Shown here piece by piece: positions 1 through 7,852 of a stretch of DNA of 14,780 nucleotides. The notes under the pieces are model-generated. The model did no database searches, was not told the origin of the DNA, and worked only from the letters and a program-made list of their open reading frames with translations. This DNA is from Chloroflexota bacterium (GTDB lineage: Bacteria > Chloroflexota > Anaerolineae > Promineifilales > Promineifilaceae): assembly GCA_008501785.1 (NCBI GenBank), contig QQUD01001057.1:1-14780 (forward strand), written 5' to 3'. Positions within the stretch are counted from its first letter, which is position 1, and every line of letters starts with the position of its first letter. Made by a program: the position numbers and the translations under genes.

Positions 1-1195
1 GACACATAATCACGTTACAAGCGGGCTGGCCATTTGGACCATAACCAACTCTTGTAACTGTCGCCCGATCAATTGCCATTGATCATGCTTTAGCAACTGC
101 TGGATCGCTGAATGCGGGATGTACAGTTCCTGGCTCGGCACGTTGATCACCAAGCTCTGGGTCTGGATTGGCTTGCTGGATAACCAGTCGTTCAGTAGAG
201 GAGGCAAAGGCAGCGTGAACCTTACCAATGCCAGCCAATTCCATCTGGTTCAAGATTTCCGGTTCCACCTGCAGGTTCCAGGCATAGTCACCTTCGCCCG
301 TTTCCAAGACAGCGCGGGCAGCAGAAGCGGCATCGCCACCACCCTTCAAAACGACCTCTGAGAAGAAGGGACGGTTGGGGTCGCGATAGTGTTCATTAAT
401 TTCAAAGATGGTGACATCATTTGGCCTAAATTCTACAACTTTGTAAGGACCGGTACCGATGGGAGCAAAGTTTTGATCTGTACAACCAACGGCCGCTGCA
501 CCGATACAATCGGCAAATTGGGCTGCCTGCAAAACATTTGTAGCAGGACCAACAAATGGGCCATAAGGGAAGGGTTGTGCGCCTTCAAAAGTTATCATAA
601 CAGTGAGATCGTCCACTGCTTCAACGCTGGCTACGCCATCAAATGAAGAGATCGAAGCACAACCAGTATCGGGATGCATACAATATTCAGCCGTAAAGAC
701 AACATCAGCCGAAGTGAACGGTGTACCATCAGACCAAAGGACACCTTCTCTGAGGTTCCAGGTAATGCTCATCAAATCTTCGGAAACCCCACCATTTTGA
801 ACAGTAGGAATTTCAGTTGCCAGCCAGGGTACGAAGTTGCCATTTTCATCATATCTGGCCAGCGGTTCCAAAAAGATAGCGGCAGCATCAGACTCTTTTG
901 TGCCACCGGACATGTAATTATTGAGGGTTGATGCGGCTTGCCACCAAAGGAGGTTTACAGTGCCACCGGCACCACGAGCAGTCATGGTTTCGCCTTCTAC
1001 TTCAACTACTCTGGTAACCTCTACTTCTTGTACCTCAGTTTCAGTAACAACTACCGTTACTTCAACAGCTTCACCTTCTTCAACAATCGTTTCAGTGACA
1101 ATTCGTGTCACTTCAATTGTTTGTGGTTGGCAAGCTACCAGCAATAAGCCAGAAATAGCAACCAATAAGAAAATCAATGATCTTTTGTTTTTCAC
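1..1195 (-). pseudogene. ABC transporter solute-binding lipoprotein, family 5 (peptide/oligosaccharide type), interrupted by in-frame TGA and cut by window edge
   Basis: This would be the extracytoplasmic, lipid-anchored substrate receptor of the neighbouring ABC transporter. The start is GTG at 1195-1193, with an AGGAGGAG ribosome binding site just upstream. Residues 1-21 form a lipoprotein signal peptide ending in LLVAC (lipidated Cys22). A threonine/valine/glutamate-rich linker follows (about residues 26-70), then the SBP_bac_5 fold: YDENGNFVPWLATEIP, WNLREGVLWSDGTPFTSADV and FAPIGTGPYKVVEF are typical family segments. The frame stops at TGA 83-85, after 370 residues. The same frame then continues SMAIDRATVTRVGYGPNGQ to the window edge, which is the expected family continuation of FSDPAVAKA. 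Family members are usually 500-600 residues, so the TGA looks like a nonsense change, perhaps TTA to TGA at a Leu position. A sequencing error is possible. Sec is unlikely because no Cys is expected there. Family assignment is confident; loss of function is inferred. Confidence 0.82.
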
Positions 1196-1279
1196 ATTCT
1201 CCTCCTAACAGATATTTGGATTAGAAACTAATATTCTACGCGAGAACAGATCTCTACTAAGCTAAAGCCCTACAATCAC

Positions 1280-1291
1280 ATCACCTCCTTT
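1280..1291 (-). other. Orphan perfect Shine-Dalgarno complement between the ATPase and lipoprotein genes
   Basis: On the minus strand this reads AAAGGAGGTGAT, a 12-base match to the complement of the 16S rRNA 3' end. The next in-frame start would be GTG, giving only five codons before TAG. The real lipoprotein start lies about 85 bases further on with its own AGGAGGAG. It may be a leader peptide, the remnant of a lost gene, or a ribosome standby/pausing site. The rest of the 1196-1346 gap shows no gene and no clear terminator. Confidence 0.45.
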
Positions 1292-1346
1292 GTTGTATTT
1301 GTATTGTGGTATCTTTGTTAGCAGCTCGGGAAAATATTATGTCTAC

Positions 1347-2330
1347 TTATTCGACCAGGTGACAAGCTACCATATGCCCCGGCCTAATTTCGCGCCACTC
1401 TGGATCATCTTGGAAACACGGGTCAACTGCTATTGGGCAACGCGTATTAAAGGGGCAACCTTTGGGTGGATTTGCTGGGTTGGGAACATCACCTTTTAAA
1501 ATAATTCGCTCTCGTTGTTCTTCTAGCACAGGATCAGGAATGGGCACGGCCGAAAGTAAGGCTTGCGTATAAGGGTGTAATGGCGTGTTGTACAATTCTT
1601 CCTGATTAGCTAATTCCATAATCTTGCCAAGATACATAACCGCAACCCGGTCAGCTATATGGCGGATCATGCTCAAATCATGAGAAATAAACAGATAAGT
1701 CAATCCCAGCTCATTCTGCAATTCTTCCAGCAAATTAGTAACCTGAGCTTGAATCGAAACATCTAACGCGGCAATTGGTTCATCACACACAATAAATTCA
1801 GGATTGAGGGCTAAAGCGCGGGCAATTCCAATTCGTTGACGCTGTCCGCCAGAAAACTCGTGCGGATAGCGGTTGGCGAAGGCAGGGTCTAAACCAACTA
1901 GTCTCAACAGTTCTTCTACTCGAGCTTTTAGTGCCTTACCACGAACAACACCATGCTCTAGCAACGGCTCACTCACAATACTGCTGACAGTCATGCGTGG
2001 ATTTAGACAGGCATGAGGGTCCTGAAAAATCATCTGCATGTGGGGGCGTTTGTTTCGAAGCGCTTGGCTTGACAGTTCGGTCAAATCTTCGCCATCGAAA
2101 TAAATCTGGCCAGACGTTGGCGGATACAGCTGTAAGATAACCCGTCCTGTTGTAGATTTACCACAACCACTTTCGCCAACAAGGCCCAGTGTCTCACCTT
2201 TATAGATGTCAAATGTTACGCCATCTACGGCTTTAACGGCTCCTACCTGGCGTCGAAATACACCCCGCATAATTGGGAAGTGTTTCTTCAAATTTTCGAC
2301 TTTAAGAATAACTTCCCTGTCAATGGTCAT
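1347..2330 (-). CDS. oppF: Oligopeptide/dipeptide ABC transporter ATP-binding protein, OppF/DppF type
   Basis: This is one of the two cytoplasmic ATPases that power uptake of the ligand delivered by the family 5 binding protein. It has 327 residues, normal for the family. Visible motifs are Walker [10 protein letters not shown] (52-60), Q-loop Gln103, signature SGGQ (160-163), Walker B FIVCDE (179-184) and H-loop His218. The C-terminal oligopeptide-transporter domain follows ([16 protein letters not shown] and the cysteine-containing [15 protein letters not shown]). SGCGKST plus an N-terminal KKHFP segment is typical of the OppF rather than the OppD partner. The start ATG (2330-2328) lies inside the last codons of the upstream ATPase gene, an 11-base overlap that implies translational coupling. 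TAA stop. The actual substrate cannot be read from an ATPase. Confidence 0.93.
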   Translation of the reverse strand: MTIDREVILKVENLKKHFPIMRGVFRRQVGAVKAVDGVTFDIYKGETLGLVGESGCGKSTTGRVILQLYPPTSGQIYFDGEDLTELSSQALRNKRPHMQMIFQDPHACLNPRMTVSSIVSEPLLEHGVVRGKALKARVEELLRLVGLDPAFANRYPHEFSGGQRQRIGIARALALNPEFIVCDEPIAALDVSIQAQVTNLLEELQNELGLTYLFISHDLSMIRHIADRVAVMYLGKIMELANQEELYNTPLHPYTQALLSAVPIPDPVLEEQRERIILKGDVPNPANPPKGCPFNTRCPIAVDPCFQDDPEWREIRPGHMVACHLVE

Positions 2331-3342
2331 AGCGTGGTTCTCCTCTTTCCAAATCCCACCAACAGGCCACTTCGTGTTCTGATGCTACAGGGATAAGTGT
2401 AGGGTTTTCATTATGGCAACGTTCATAGGCATAGGCGCAACGCGGGGCAAAGGGGCATGCATTGGGAAGGTTTAACATATCTGGTGGATGACCTTTAATG
2501 TTAGTGAGCCGTTCCGCTCGTTGTGAATCTAGCCGAGGCAAGGAGCCTAAAAGCCCCTCGGTGTAAGGATGCCGTGGATGCGCATATAAATCTTTAACTT
2601 TTGCTTTCTCTACAATAAAGCCCCCATACATAACCATGACACGATCAACGAGTCCAGCAATAACCCCTAAATCGTGGGTAATCCAAATAATCGACATGCC
2701 TAGTTCTTGACGCAGTTGTTTAACCAGATCGATGATTTGTGCCTGGATTGTGACATCCAGAGCTGTTGTTGGTTCATCGGCGATTAAGATTGAAGGCGTG
2801 CAGGCCAGGGCAATTGCAATCATCACGCGCTGGCGCATACCGCCGGAAAATTGGTGTGGGTAATCATTTAGTTTCGATTTTGCATTGGGAATGCCCACTA
2901 ATTCTAGTAATTTTGCTGCCCGATCTTGTGCCTGGCTGCGCGACATACCGATATGAATTCGCAGGGGTTCCATGATTTGATGACCAATTGTGAGGACTGG
3001 ATTGAGAGAGGTCATTGGGTCTTGAAAGATAAAGCCAATTGCTCCACCACGAATCTGACGTATTTCGTCAGACTCTATTTTGAGCAAATCAATTTTCCCA
3101 AATACGGCTTCCCCGGAAACTATTTCACCTGGGGGCATGGGAATTAAACGTAAAAGTGACATCACTGTAACGCTTTTGCCGGAACCACTCTCCCCAACAA
3201 TACCAAGCATTTCACCTTCATTTAAGCTAAAGCTAACGCCATTGACAGCCTGAACAACTCCATCTTGCGTATGAAAATGTGTTTTTAGATCTTTGACTTC
3301 TAAAACTGTGGGCATGTCTTCTGACCATGTATATAAAGACAT
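2320..3342 (-). CDS. oppD: Oligopeptide/dipeptide ABC transporter ATP-binding protein, OppD/DppD type
   Basis: This is the second cytoplasmic ATPase of the transporter and would pair with the OppF-type subunit encoded next. With the chosen start it has 340 residues. Motifs are Walker A GESGSGKS (50-57), [12 protein letters not shown] around the Q-loop, signature FSGGM (165-169), Walker B ILIADE (185-190) and the C-terminal [15 protein letters not shown] segment. The open frame extends back to 3375. I chose the ATG at 3342-3340 because GGAGG lies ten bases upstream; an ATG at 3315 (MPTVLEV) would also leave a complete protein but lacks a good ribosome binding site. The gene ends in TGA within the oppF start region, which shows that TGA is an ordinary stop here. 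It is the first gene of the minus-strand operon. Permease genes are not in the window and may lie beyond its left edge. Confidence 0.92.
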   Translation of the reverse strand: MSLYTWSEDMPTVLEVKDLKTHFHTQDGVVQAVNGVSFSLNEGEMLGIVGESGSGKSVTVMSLLRLIPMPPGEIVSGEAVFGKIDLLKIESDEIRQIRGGAIGFIFQDPMTSLNPVLTIGHQIMEPLRIHIGMSRSQAQDRAAKLLELVGIPNAKSKLNDYPHQFSGGMRQRVMIAIALACTPSILIADEPTTALDVTIQAQIIDLVKQLRQELGMSIIWITHDLGVIAGLVDRVMVMYGGFIVEKAKVKDLYAHPRHPYTEGLLGSLPRLDSQRAERLTNIKGHPPDMLNLPNACPFAPRCAYAYERCHNENPTLIPVASEHEVACWWDLERGEPRYDH

Positions 3343-3765
3343 TAAGAAAGAACCTCCGACAGTAGCTACAATCAATAAGAAAAAAATATGTAATTGTTGT
3401 TTATATGGCTAAAAAATTACAGTTACCGAGAAATTAATGGGCAAAATATTAATTAGGACACGTAGATTTTCGCTGGTTGTAAGTATGTAAACTGTAGTGG
3501 AGCGAATAATCTATAAATGTTATATCATACACAACCCTGGAAAACAACTATAATGTCACTCAAGTTACACTATCGATTTTGAAGAGGTCTCTTCTTTTGA
3601 AGTGACGGCCGTTACAACCATCACCCTCACAGCATTTTTCAAAATTGTCCCTCTCCTTCCACATGTGCAACCCATGAGATTAGCTTGCACCTCTTCTCAT
3701 TCATGTTAGAAATATTTTAGTAGTATATTTATCACTTTATCATGTAAAAAAGGCGGGTTGCCATT
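3343..3765. other. Divergent intergenic region between the ABC operon and the selenoprotein gene
   Basis: No coding region is convincing here. It is AT-rich and must hold the promoters of both divergent units. On the plus strand a perfect TATAAT lies at 3549-3554, but with no good -35 at the usual distance. A short dyad, GAAGAG-GT-CTCTTC, sits at 3581-3594. An ACGGCCGT palindrome at 3605-3612 is followed by a C-rich stretch. AGGCGGG at about 3750-3757 is the likely ribosome binding site of the downstream gene. I could not identify a convincing minus-strand promoter. Confidence 0.5.
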
Positions 3766-4233
3766 ATGGGAAAACGAATCGAAATAAATAAACAAGCCCC
3801 AGATTTCACATTACAAGATTTTCAGGGGAATCAAATAGCTCTCTCAGATTTTCGAGACAAAAAGAGTGTGCTGCTTGTATTTAATCGTGGTTTTATGTGA
3901 CCATTTTGCCGTAGGCATATGGCGCAGTTGCGTCAAGATTATGATCAATTTCTCGAAAGAGATGCAGAAGTAGTTGTGTTAGGTCCTGAAAATGCAGATG
4001 AGTTTAAAACATATTGGCAGCGAGAAGAGCTGCCTTATCGTGGATTGCCAGACCCGAAGCACTCTGTTTTGAAACTGTATGGTCAACAGATCAATCTATT
4101 TAAACTGGGCCGAATGCCAGCCCAAGTGATGGTTGATAAAAGTGGGATTGCCCGTTTTGTTCACTATGGTCATTCGATGCAGGACATTCCACCAAACAGT
4201 GAGGTTTTTGAAATCTTAGACTCGCTCAATTAA
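3766..4233 (+). CDS. Peroxiredoxin-like (AhpC/TSA, thioredoxin-fold) selenoprotein with a UPFC redox motif
   Basis: This is a predicted cytoplasmic thiol/selenol oxidoreductase of the peroxiredoxin-like AhpC/TSA family, probably reducing peroxides or disulfides. Read through the TGA at 3898-3900, the gene encodes 155 residues in one frame: an N-terminal strand with APDFTLQDFQGNQIALSDF, then VLLVFNRGFM, the TGA codon as residue 45, PFCRRHMAQLR, and a C-terminal half with GLPDPKHSVLKLYG and MPAQVMVDKSG. Relatives carry CPxCRxH at this spot, so the TGA replaces the first Cys and leaves Cys48 as resolving partner (UxxC). A SECIS-like hairpin lies at the right distance. Translation could otherwise begin at ATG 3919, but that would delete the active-site strand and has no ribosome binding site. 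The gene stands alone, with a terminator downstream. Function requires selenocysteine machinery (SelA, SelB, SelC, SelD) elsewhere in the genome; none is in the window. A nonsense mutation is the main alternative. Confidence 0.85.
3898..3935 (+). promoter_or_regulatory. Selenocysteine UGA codon with downstream bacterial SECIS-like hairpin
   Basis: The UGA is at 3898-3900. A hairpin runs from 3920 to 3935: TGGCGC pairs with GCGTCA (six pairs, one G-U) around the four-base loop AGTT at 3926-3929. The loop starts 25 bases after the UGA and has G as its second base. Both features fit the published bacterial SECIS rules (16-37 bases from UGA to loop, a G among the first two loop bases). A competing hairpin, TGCC-GTA-GGCA at 3907-3917, sits closer than those rules allow. 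Folding was done by eye. Confidence 0.72.
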
Positions 4234-4266
4234 GCATTTATACAAATTCGGAAATAAGACTTTCTA

Positions 4267-4290
4267 CGCAAAGACGCGAAGTCGCAAAGA
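4267..4290 (+). repeat. Short intergenic tandem repeat of the CGCAAAGA type
   Basis: Three octamers lie in a row: CGCAAAGA, CGCGAAGT, CGCAAAGA, just after the selenoprotein stop codon. They do not encode anything and do not form the terminator, which is further downstream. Interspersed repeats of similar sequence are, from memory, common between genes in some Chloroflexota genomes; this was not checked. Confidence 0.45.
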
Positions 4291-4351
4291 GGGAAAGCCT
4301 TAGCGTGACATAAAGATATTCTGGAAATGCTTATTAGTTTAAAAATTAAAC

Positions 4352-4390
4352 AAAGCCGTAGATTCAGACATACTGAATTTACGGCTTTTT
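4352..4390 (+). terminator. Strong intrinsic terminator after the selenoprotein gene
   Basis: AAAGCCGTA (4352-4360) pairs with TACGGCTTT (4380-4388), and the stem continues inward as GATTCAG with CTGAATT around the loop ACATA. That gives about 16 pairs followed by a run of T. It separates the selenoprotein transcript from the xylose genes. Confidence 0.85.
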
Positions 4391-4409
4391 GATTAGAAAA
4401 AAGAAATGC

Positions 4410-4438
4410 TTGACAGAAGAGGAGGGTTCGCTTAAACT
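4410..4438 (+). promoter_or_regulatory. Sigma70-type promoter of the xylose operon
   Basis: A perfect -35 hexamer TTGACA lies at 4410-4415. After a 17-base spacer comes TAAACT at 4433-4438 (four of six consensus positions). The predicted transcription start, near 4445, lies just before the operator dyad at 4450-4466, so a repressor bound there would block initiation or early elongation. Confidence 0.7.
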
Positions 4439-4449
4439 ATTTGAAATAA

Positions 4450-4466
4450 TTTGTTGTGACAACAAA
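4450..4466 (+). promoter_or_regulatory. XylR-type operator overlapping the xylR leader
   Basis: TTTGTTG-TGA-CAACAAA is a perfect 7-base dyad with a 3-base centre. It closely resembles the known Firmicutes XylR operator core (TTTGTT...AACAAA). Its position just downstream of the -10 box, directly before a ROK-type repressor gene, suggests negative autoregulation of the whole xyl unit. Confidence 0.72.
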
Positions 4467-4485
4467 CAAATTAGGAAGAGAAAAT

Positions 4486-5712
4486 ATGACATCCCAAAAA
4501 ACGGCTGACCACGCCTATGTGCGTAAGCTAAATACCGCGACTATTTTGAATTTGTTGCGTACCACAGCCCCAGTTTCCCGTGCAGAATTAGCGAAACAGA
4601 CTGGACTCAATCGCAGTACAGTTTCTAGTATTGTCAATCAACTGTTGCAGAATGATTTGGTGCGCGAGACTGAGCTGCAGCGGGAAGGGGTGGGGCGTCC
4701 TGGTATGTCGCTGACTTTGAACCCAGATGGCGGTGCCGCGATTGGTGTGGAATTGGGTGTCGATTTTATTTCGGTGGTGGTTTCAGATTTGTTGGCTCAG
4801 GTGCGATGGCGTGTTTACGTAGATGTGGATGCGAGTCTGGGACAAGCGGTGATTGTGAATCGGGCGGAAGCGATTATTGATGAAGTGTTGGCAGAAACGG
4901 CCGTTTCCAACCTCCCTATCTTCGGCATCGGCGTCGGCGTTCCTGGCCTTGTTGATGTGCAATCCGGCGTGATCAAATTGGCCCCCAATTTGCAGTGGCA
5001 AGATGTGCCCATTAAATCCATGTGGCAAGAACGATTCCAGCTACCCGTCCACGTCGAAAACGAAGCCAATGCAGCCGCTCTCGGCGAACATTATTTTGGC
5101 GTGGCTAAAGAGACCAACGATTTCATTTATTTAAGCGCGGGTGTTGGGCTGGGTGGCGGCATTATGCTGCAAGGACAGTTGTTCCGGGGTAGCGGTGGGT
5201 ATGCCGGTGAAATCGGGCACATGACAATTGATGTAGATGGCGCTCTGTGTAGTTGTGGACGACGTGGCTGCTGGGAAACCGTTGTGGGGCCACGTGCCGT
5301 TGAGCGCCTGATTCGCACCCAAATACGCGAAGGCGCAGACAGCCTGCTTACCGATATGGCGCAGGGGAACGTGGAAACCATCACCTTTGATCAGATTGTG
5401 GAAGCTGCTCACCAAGGTGATGCAGTTGCCGAATCCGCTTTGCAAAAAGTAGCTGTTTCCCTGGGGATAGGCATTGCCAACCTCGTCAATGTCTTTAATC
5501 CCGAAATGATTGTATTGGGTGGTCGCCTGCGTCTAGCTGGTGAACTCATTACCCCAACCATCGCCCAAACCGTGCAGCAAAACAGCCTGCAACACCCCTT
5601 GGATAATGTGAAATTCGCCAATTCAGCACACGGTGCAGAAGCATGTGTGATGGGAGCCATCGCCCTGGTGATGGACAATGTTTTACGAGAACCAACGATT
5701 GAGAGGAGCTAG
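4486..5712 (+). CDS. xylR: XylR-like ROK-family transcriptional repressor
   Basis: This is a cytoplasmic DNA-binding repressor that probably senses D-xylose and controls the genes that follow. It has 408 residues from ATG 4486, which is preceded by AGGAAGAG at the right distance. A GTG at 4456 in the same frame is rejected because it falls inside the operator. An N-terminal winged helix (about residues 15-65; SRAELAKQTGLNRSTVSSIVNQLLQNDLV) is followed by GVGRPGMSLTLNP and the ROK domain. ROK landmarks are GIGVGVPGLVD (147-157), VENEANAAALGE, the glycine loop AGVGLGGGI, GEIGH with metal ligand His245, and the zinc motif CSCGRRGCWE (255-264). Placement before xylA and the operator match make XylR more likely than another ROK repressor or a glucokinase. 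An ACGGCCGT palindrome lies inside the gene at 4897-4904. Confidence 0.9.
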   Translation: MTSQKTADHAYVRKLNTATILNLLRTTAPVSRAELAKQTGLNRSTVSSIVNQLLQNDLVRETELQREGVGRPGMSLTLNPDGGAAIGVELGVDFISVVVSDLLAQVRWRVYVDVDASLGQAVIVNRAEAIIDEVLAETAVSNLPIFGIGVGVPGLVDVQSGVIKLAPNLQWQDVPIKSMWQERFQLPVHVENEANAAALGEHYFGVAKETNDFIYLSAGVGLGGGIMLQGQLFRGSGGYAGEIGHMTIDVDGALCSCGRRGCWETVVGPRAVERLIRTQIREGADSLLTDMAQGNVETITFDQIVEAAHQGDAVAESALQKVAVSLGIGIANLVNVFNPEMIVLGGRLRLAGELITPTIAQTVQQNSLQHPLDNVKFANSAHGAEACVMGAIALVMDNVLREPTIERS

Positions 5713-5713
5713 A

Positions 5714-5775
5714 GTGTAGAGCTAGAGCTAGAGTGAAATTTTTCCTCTAGCTCTAGCTCTAGCTCTACACTTTTT
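5714..5775 (+). terminator. Perfect 20-bp hairpin of GAGCTA hexamers between xylR and xylA
   Basis: The arms 5714-5733 and 5751-5770 are exact reverse complements and consist mostly of tandem GAGCTA/TAGCTC hexamers; the loop is 17 bases. Five T residues follow, so it looks like an intrinsic terminator or attenuator that overlaps the xylA ribosome binding site (TTTTTGGAGG). The xylR stop codon TAG touches the left side. It could also be a mobile palindromic repeat or an mRNA-stability element that sets the xylR to xylA expression ratio. I see no separate xylA promoter. Confidence 0.72.
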
Positions 5776-5783
5776 GGAGGAAT

Positions 5784-6953
5784 ATGATGAACAAATATGA
5801 ATCAACTTCTGAGGATAAATTTACATTTGGTTTGTGGACAGTCGGCAATGTGGGTCGGGACCCGTTTGGGGATCCGGTGCGAAAAGCGATTTCGCCGGTA
5901 GAGATTGTGCATTTGTTGGCGGAAGTGGGCGCAAATGGCGTGAACTTCCATGACAATGATTTGGTGCCGATTGATGCGACTGCTGCCGAACGAGACAAAA
6001 TTGTCGCTGATTTTAAAAAAGCACTGGCTGATACCGGTTTGACCGTGCCGATGGCTACCACCAATTTATTTAGCCATCCGGCATTCAAAGATGGTGCTTT
6101 TACGGCCAATGACCCCAAGGTACGTGCTTATGCGTTGCAAAAAACGATGAATGCGATTGATCTCGGTGCGGAATTGGGCGCTAAGATTTATGTGTTCTGG
6201 GGTGGACGTGAAGGGACGGAAACGGATGCGGGGAAAGACCCGGTTGAATCGGGCAAACGGTTCCGCGAATCGCTGAACTTCTTGACTGAATATGTGATTG
6301 ATCAAGGCTATGACCTCAAGTTTGCATTGGAAGCCAAGCCAAATGAACCACGCGGCGACATTTATTTGGCGACGACTGGCGCGATGCTGGGCTTTATTGA
6401 AACACTGGATCACTCAGAAATGGTCGGGGTTAATCCTGAAGTCGCGCATGAGACGATGGCGGGTTTGAACTTTTTGCACAATGTGGCGCAGGCATGGGAC
6501 AGTGGAAAACTATTCCACATTGACCTGAACGATCAAGCGCCTGGTCGTTACGATCAAGATTTCCGTTTTGGTGCGGTAAATATCAAAAATGCCTTTTTCC
6601 TGGTGAAGTTTTTGGAAGATGTGGGGTATAATGGTTCGCGTCATTTTGATGCCCATGCGTATCGCTCTGAAGATTATGCAGGTGTAAAAGATTTTGCAAG
6701 CGGCTGTATTCGTACCTACCAGATTTTGAAAGAAAAAGCGGCCCAGTGGAACGCAGACAATGAAATTCAAGCGCTGCTGGCTGAAATTAATGCGGATGAT
6801 GGGTCTACTGATCCGTTTAAGGGTGTTTACAGCCCTGAAAAAGCGGCTGCTTTGAAAGCTGCTAGTTTTGACCGGGACGCACTTGGTGCTCGTGGCATGG
6901 CTTACGAACGTTTAGACCAACTGACGATTGAATTGTTATTGGGTATTCGATAA
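5784..6953 (+). CDS. xylA: D-xylose isomerase, class I (short, actinobacterial-type)
   Basis: This enzyme converts D-xylose to D-xylulose in the cytoplasm, the first step of bacterial xylose use. It has 389 residues, the length of the short Streptomyces-like class. All expected active-site residues are present with a uniform offset of two from Streptomyces numbering: His56 and Asp59 in FHDNDL, Glu183 and Lys185 in [11 protein letters not shown], Glu219 and His222 in NPEVAHE, Asp247 in FHIDLND, Asp257 and Asp259 in RYDQDFRFG, and Asp289 in FDAHAYR. The start ATG at 5784 has GGAGG four bases... upstream at 5776-5780; ATG 5787 directly follows and is an equal option. Expression probably depends on the xylR promoter and the hairpin before it. 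Unlike its neighbours, this gene contains no ACGGCCGT palindrome. Confidence 0.96.
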   Translation: MMNKYESTSEDKFTFGLWTVGNVGRDPFGDPVRKAISPVEIVHLLAEVGANGVNFHDNDLVPIDATAAERDKIVADFKKALADTGLTVPMATTNLFSHPAFKDGAFTANDPKVRAYALQKTMNAIDLGAELGAKIYVFWGGREGTETDAGKDPVESGKRFRESLNFLTEYVIDQGYDLKFALEAKPNEPRGDIYLATTGAMLGFIETLDHSEMVGVNPEVAHETMAGLNFLHNVAQAWDSGKLFHIDLNDQAPGRYDQDFRFGAVNIKNAFFLVKFLEDVGYNGSRHFDAHAYRSEDYAGVKDFASGCIRTYQILKEKAAQWNADNEIQALLAEINADDGSTDPFKGVYSPEKAAALKAASFDRDALGARGMAYERLDQLTIELLLGIR

Positions 6954-6968
6954 GAAAGAAAAAGATTT

Positions 6969-7070
6969 TTACACAGAGTTTCACAGAGATAAGAATGAGT
7001 TTCACAGAGACGAAGAGATAAAAGAGCAAGAAAATTGTCTACTCTCGCCTCTCTGTGAAACTCTGTGTAA
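6969..7070. repeat. Palindromic MITE/REP-like intergenic element with perfect 21-bp arms
   Basis: The arms at 6969-6989 and 7050-7070 are exact reverse complements (core ACACAGAGTTTCACAGAG). A direct copy of GAGTTTCACAGAGA recurs at 6997-7010. The central part is purine-rich and non-coding. The element fills the gap between xylA and the phosphotransferase remnant. It may fold in the transcript as a processing or stability hairpin. No transposase is nearby. Confidence 0.75.
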
Positions 7071-7085
7071 CTTCCGATATTCTTT

Positions 7086-7831
7086 ATGCAGTTTAACCTC
7101 GTTTCTCGCTCGGCTAATGATTTTCAACGCTCGATTTTGTCGGAGCAGATTGTGCAGATTTGTCAGGCTGCGTTTGGCTCTAGCCGGGTGGTGGTGCAGG
7201 CGACTGAGTTGGCATCTGGATTGTTTAATTCGACGTATCGACTTGATTTTGCCGATGGGGAGAAGCTGATTTTGCGGGTGGCTCCGGATACGGCCGTTTC
7301 CACCTTCTCCAACGAGCGCCACCTCCTCCGTCGCGAACAAAACATCGAACCGCATTGTTTCCCCATTGGCGAGATGCGATTTGGATGATTGCCAAAGGTA
7401 TGCGCAATAATTTGGCGCTATTTCATTTAGACCAGACAGTGGCTGATGTGTATTTGGAACTGTTAGCCGCTAAATCACATTGGTTCGATGAAATTGAAAC
7501 ACCGCGTTTGTTACATGGTGATTTGTGGCCGAAAAATGTGTTGATTGATCGATCAAACGCAAGGCCCCAAATTGTGGGTTTGCTCGATGCAGAACGCGGG
7601 TTTTGGGGGGATCCGATGGCGGAATGGGTTTTCCTGTTTTATGAGATACCAGATTTATTTTGGAAGGAATACGGCCGTTCCACTATCACCCCTGGCGCAA
7701 CCTTCCGCAAACTCGCCTATCGTGGCATGTACACCATTCAAAGCCTGCTGGAAGCAACCCGCTTTGGCTGGGAAGAGCCGCCGATTACCCATAAACTGAT
7801 TGAGATTACACGAGAGATGCTAAATTACTAA
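7086..7831 (+). pseudogene. Aminoglycoside phosphotransferase (APH)-family kinase remnant, internally deleted and frameshifted
   Basis: Intact relatives are about 290-320 residue small-molecule kinases. Here the N-lobe is read from ATG 7086 (LASGLFNSTYRLDFADGEKLILRVAPD, then the helix with ERHLLRRE) and stops at TGA 7386-7388. The C-lobe continues in another frame from about 7355: WRDAIWMIAKG, then catalytic HGDLWPKNVLID and the metal-binding segment LLDAERGFWGDPMAEWVF, ending at TAA 7829-7831. The total of about 249 codons lacks roughly 80 residues that should lie between the lobes (hinge and start of the C-lobe). So a deletion of a non-multiple of three near 7345-7385 best explains it. The substrate is unknown; its place between xylA and xylB may hint at a sugar-like substrate. 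An assembly error is the alternative. Two ACGGCCGT sites lie inside, at 7290 and 7671. Confidence 0.78.
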
Positions 7832-7852
7832 GAAATGGATGGAAAAGTGATC

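Noticed and set aside
10..228. 72-residue minus-strand frame at the left edge
   Set aside because: It overlaps the lipoprotein coding region in another frame; the true frame continues across the TGA with recognisable family sequence.
83..3900. Genome-wide reassignment of TGA (to Trp or Gly) suggested by two in-frame TGA codons
   Set aside because: Trp is written TGG throughout, oppD ends naturally in TGA at its overlap with oppF, and the two interrupted sites expect different residues (Leu-like and Cys-like). A separate explanation for each is simpler.
3919..4233. Separate 104-residue gene starting at ATG 3919
   Set aside because: It would lack the N-terminal half of the thioredoxin fold, has no ribosome binding site, and family sequence continues upstream in the same frame.
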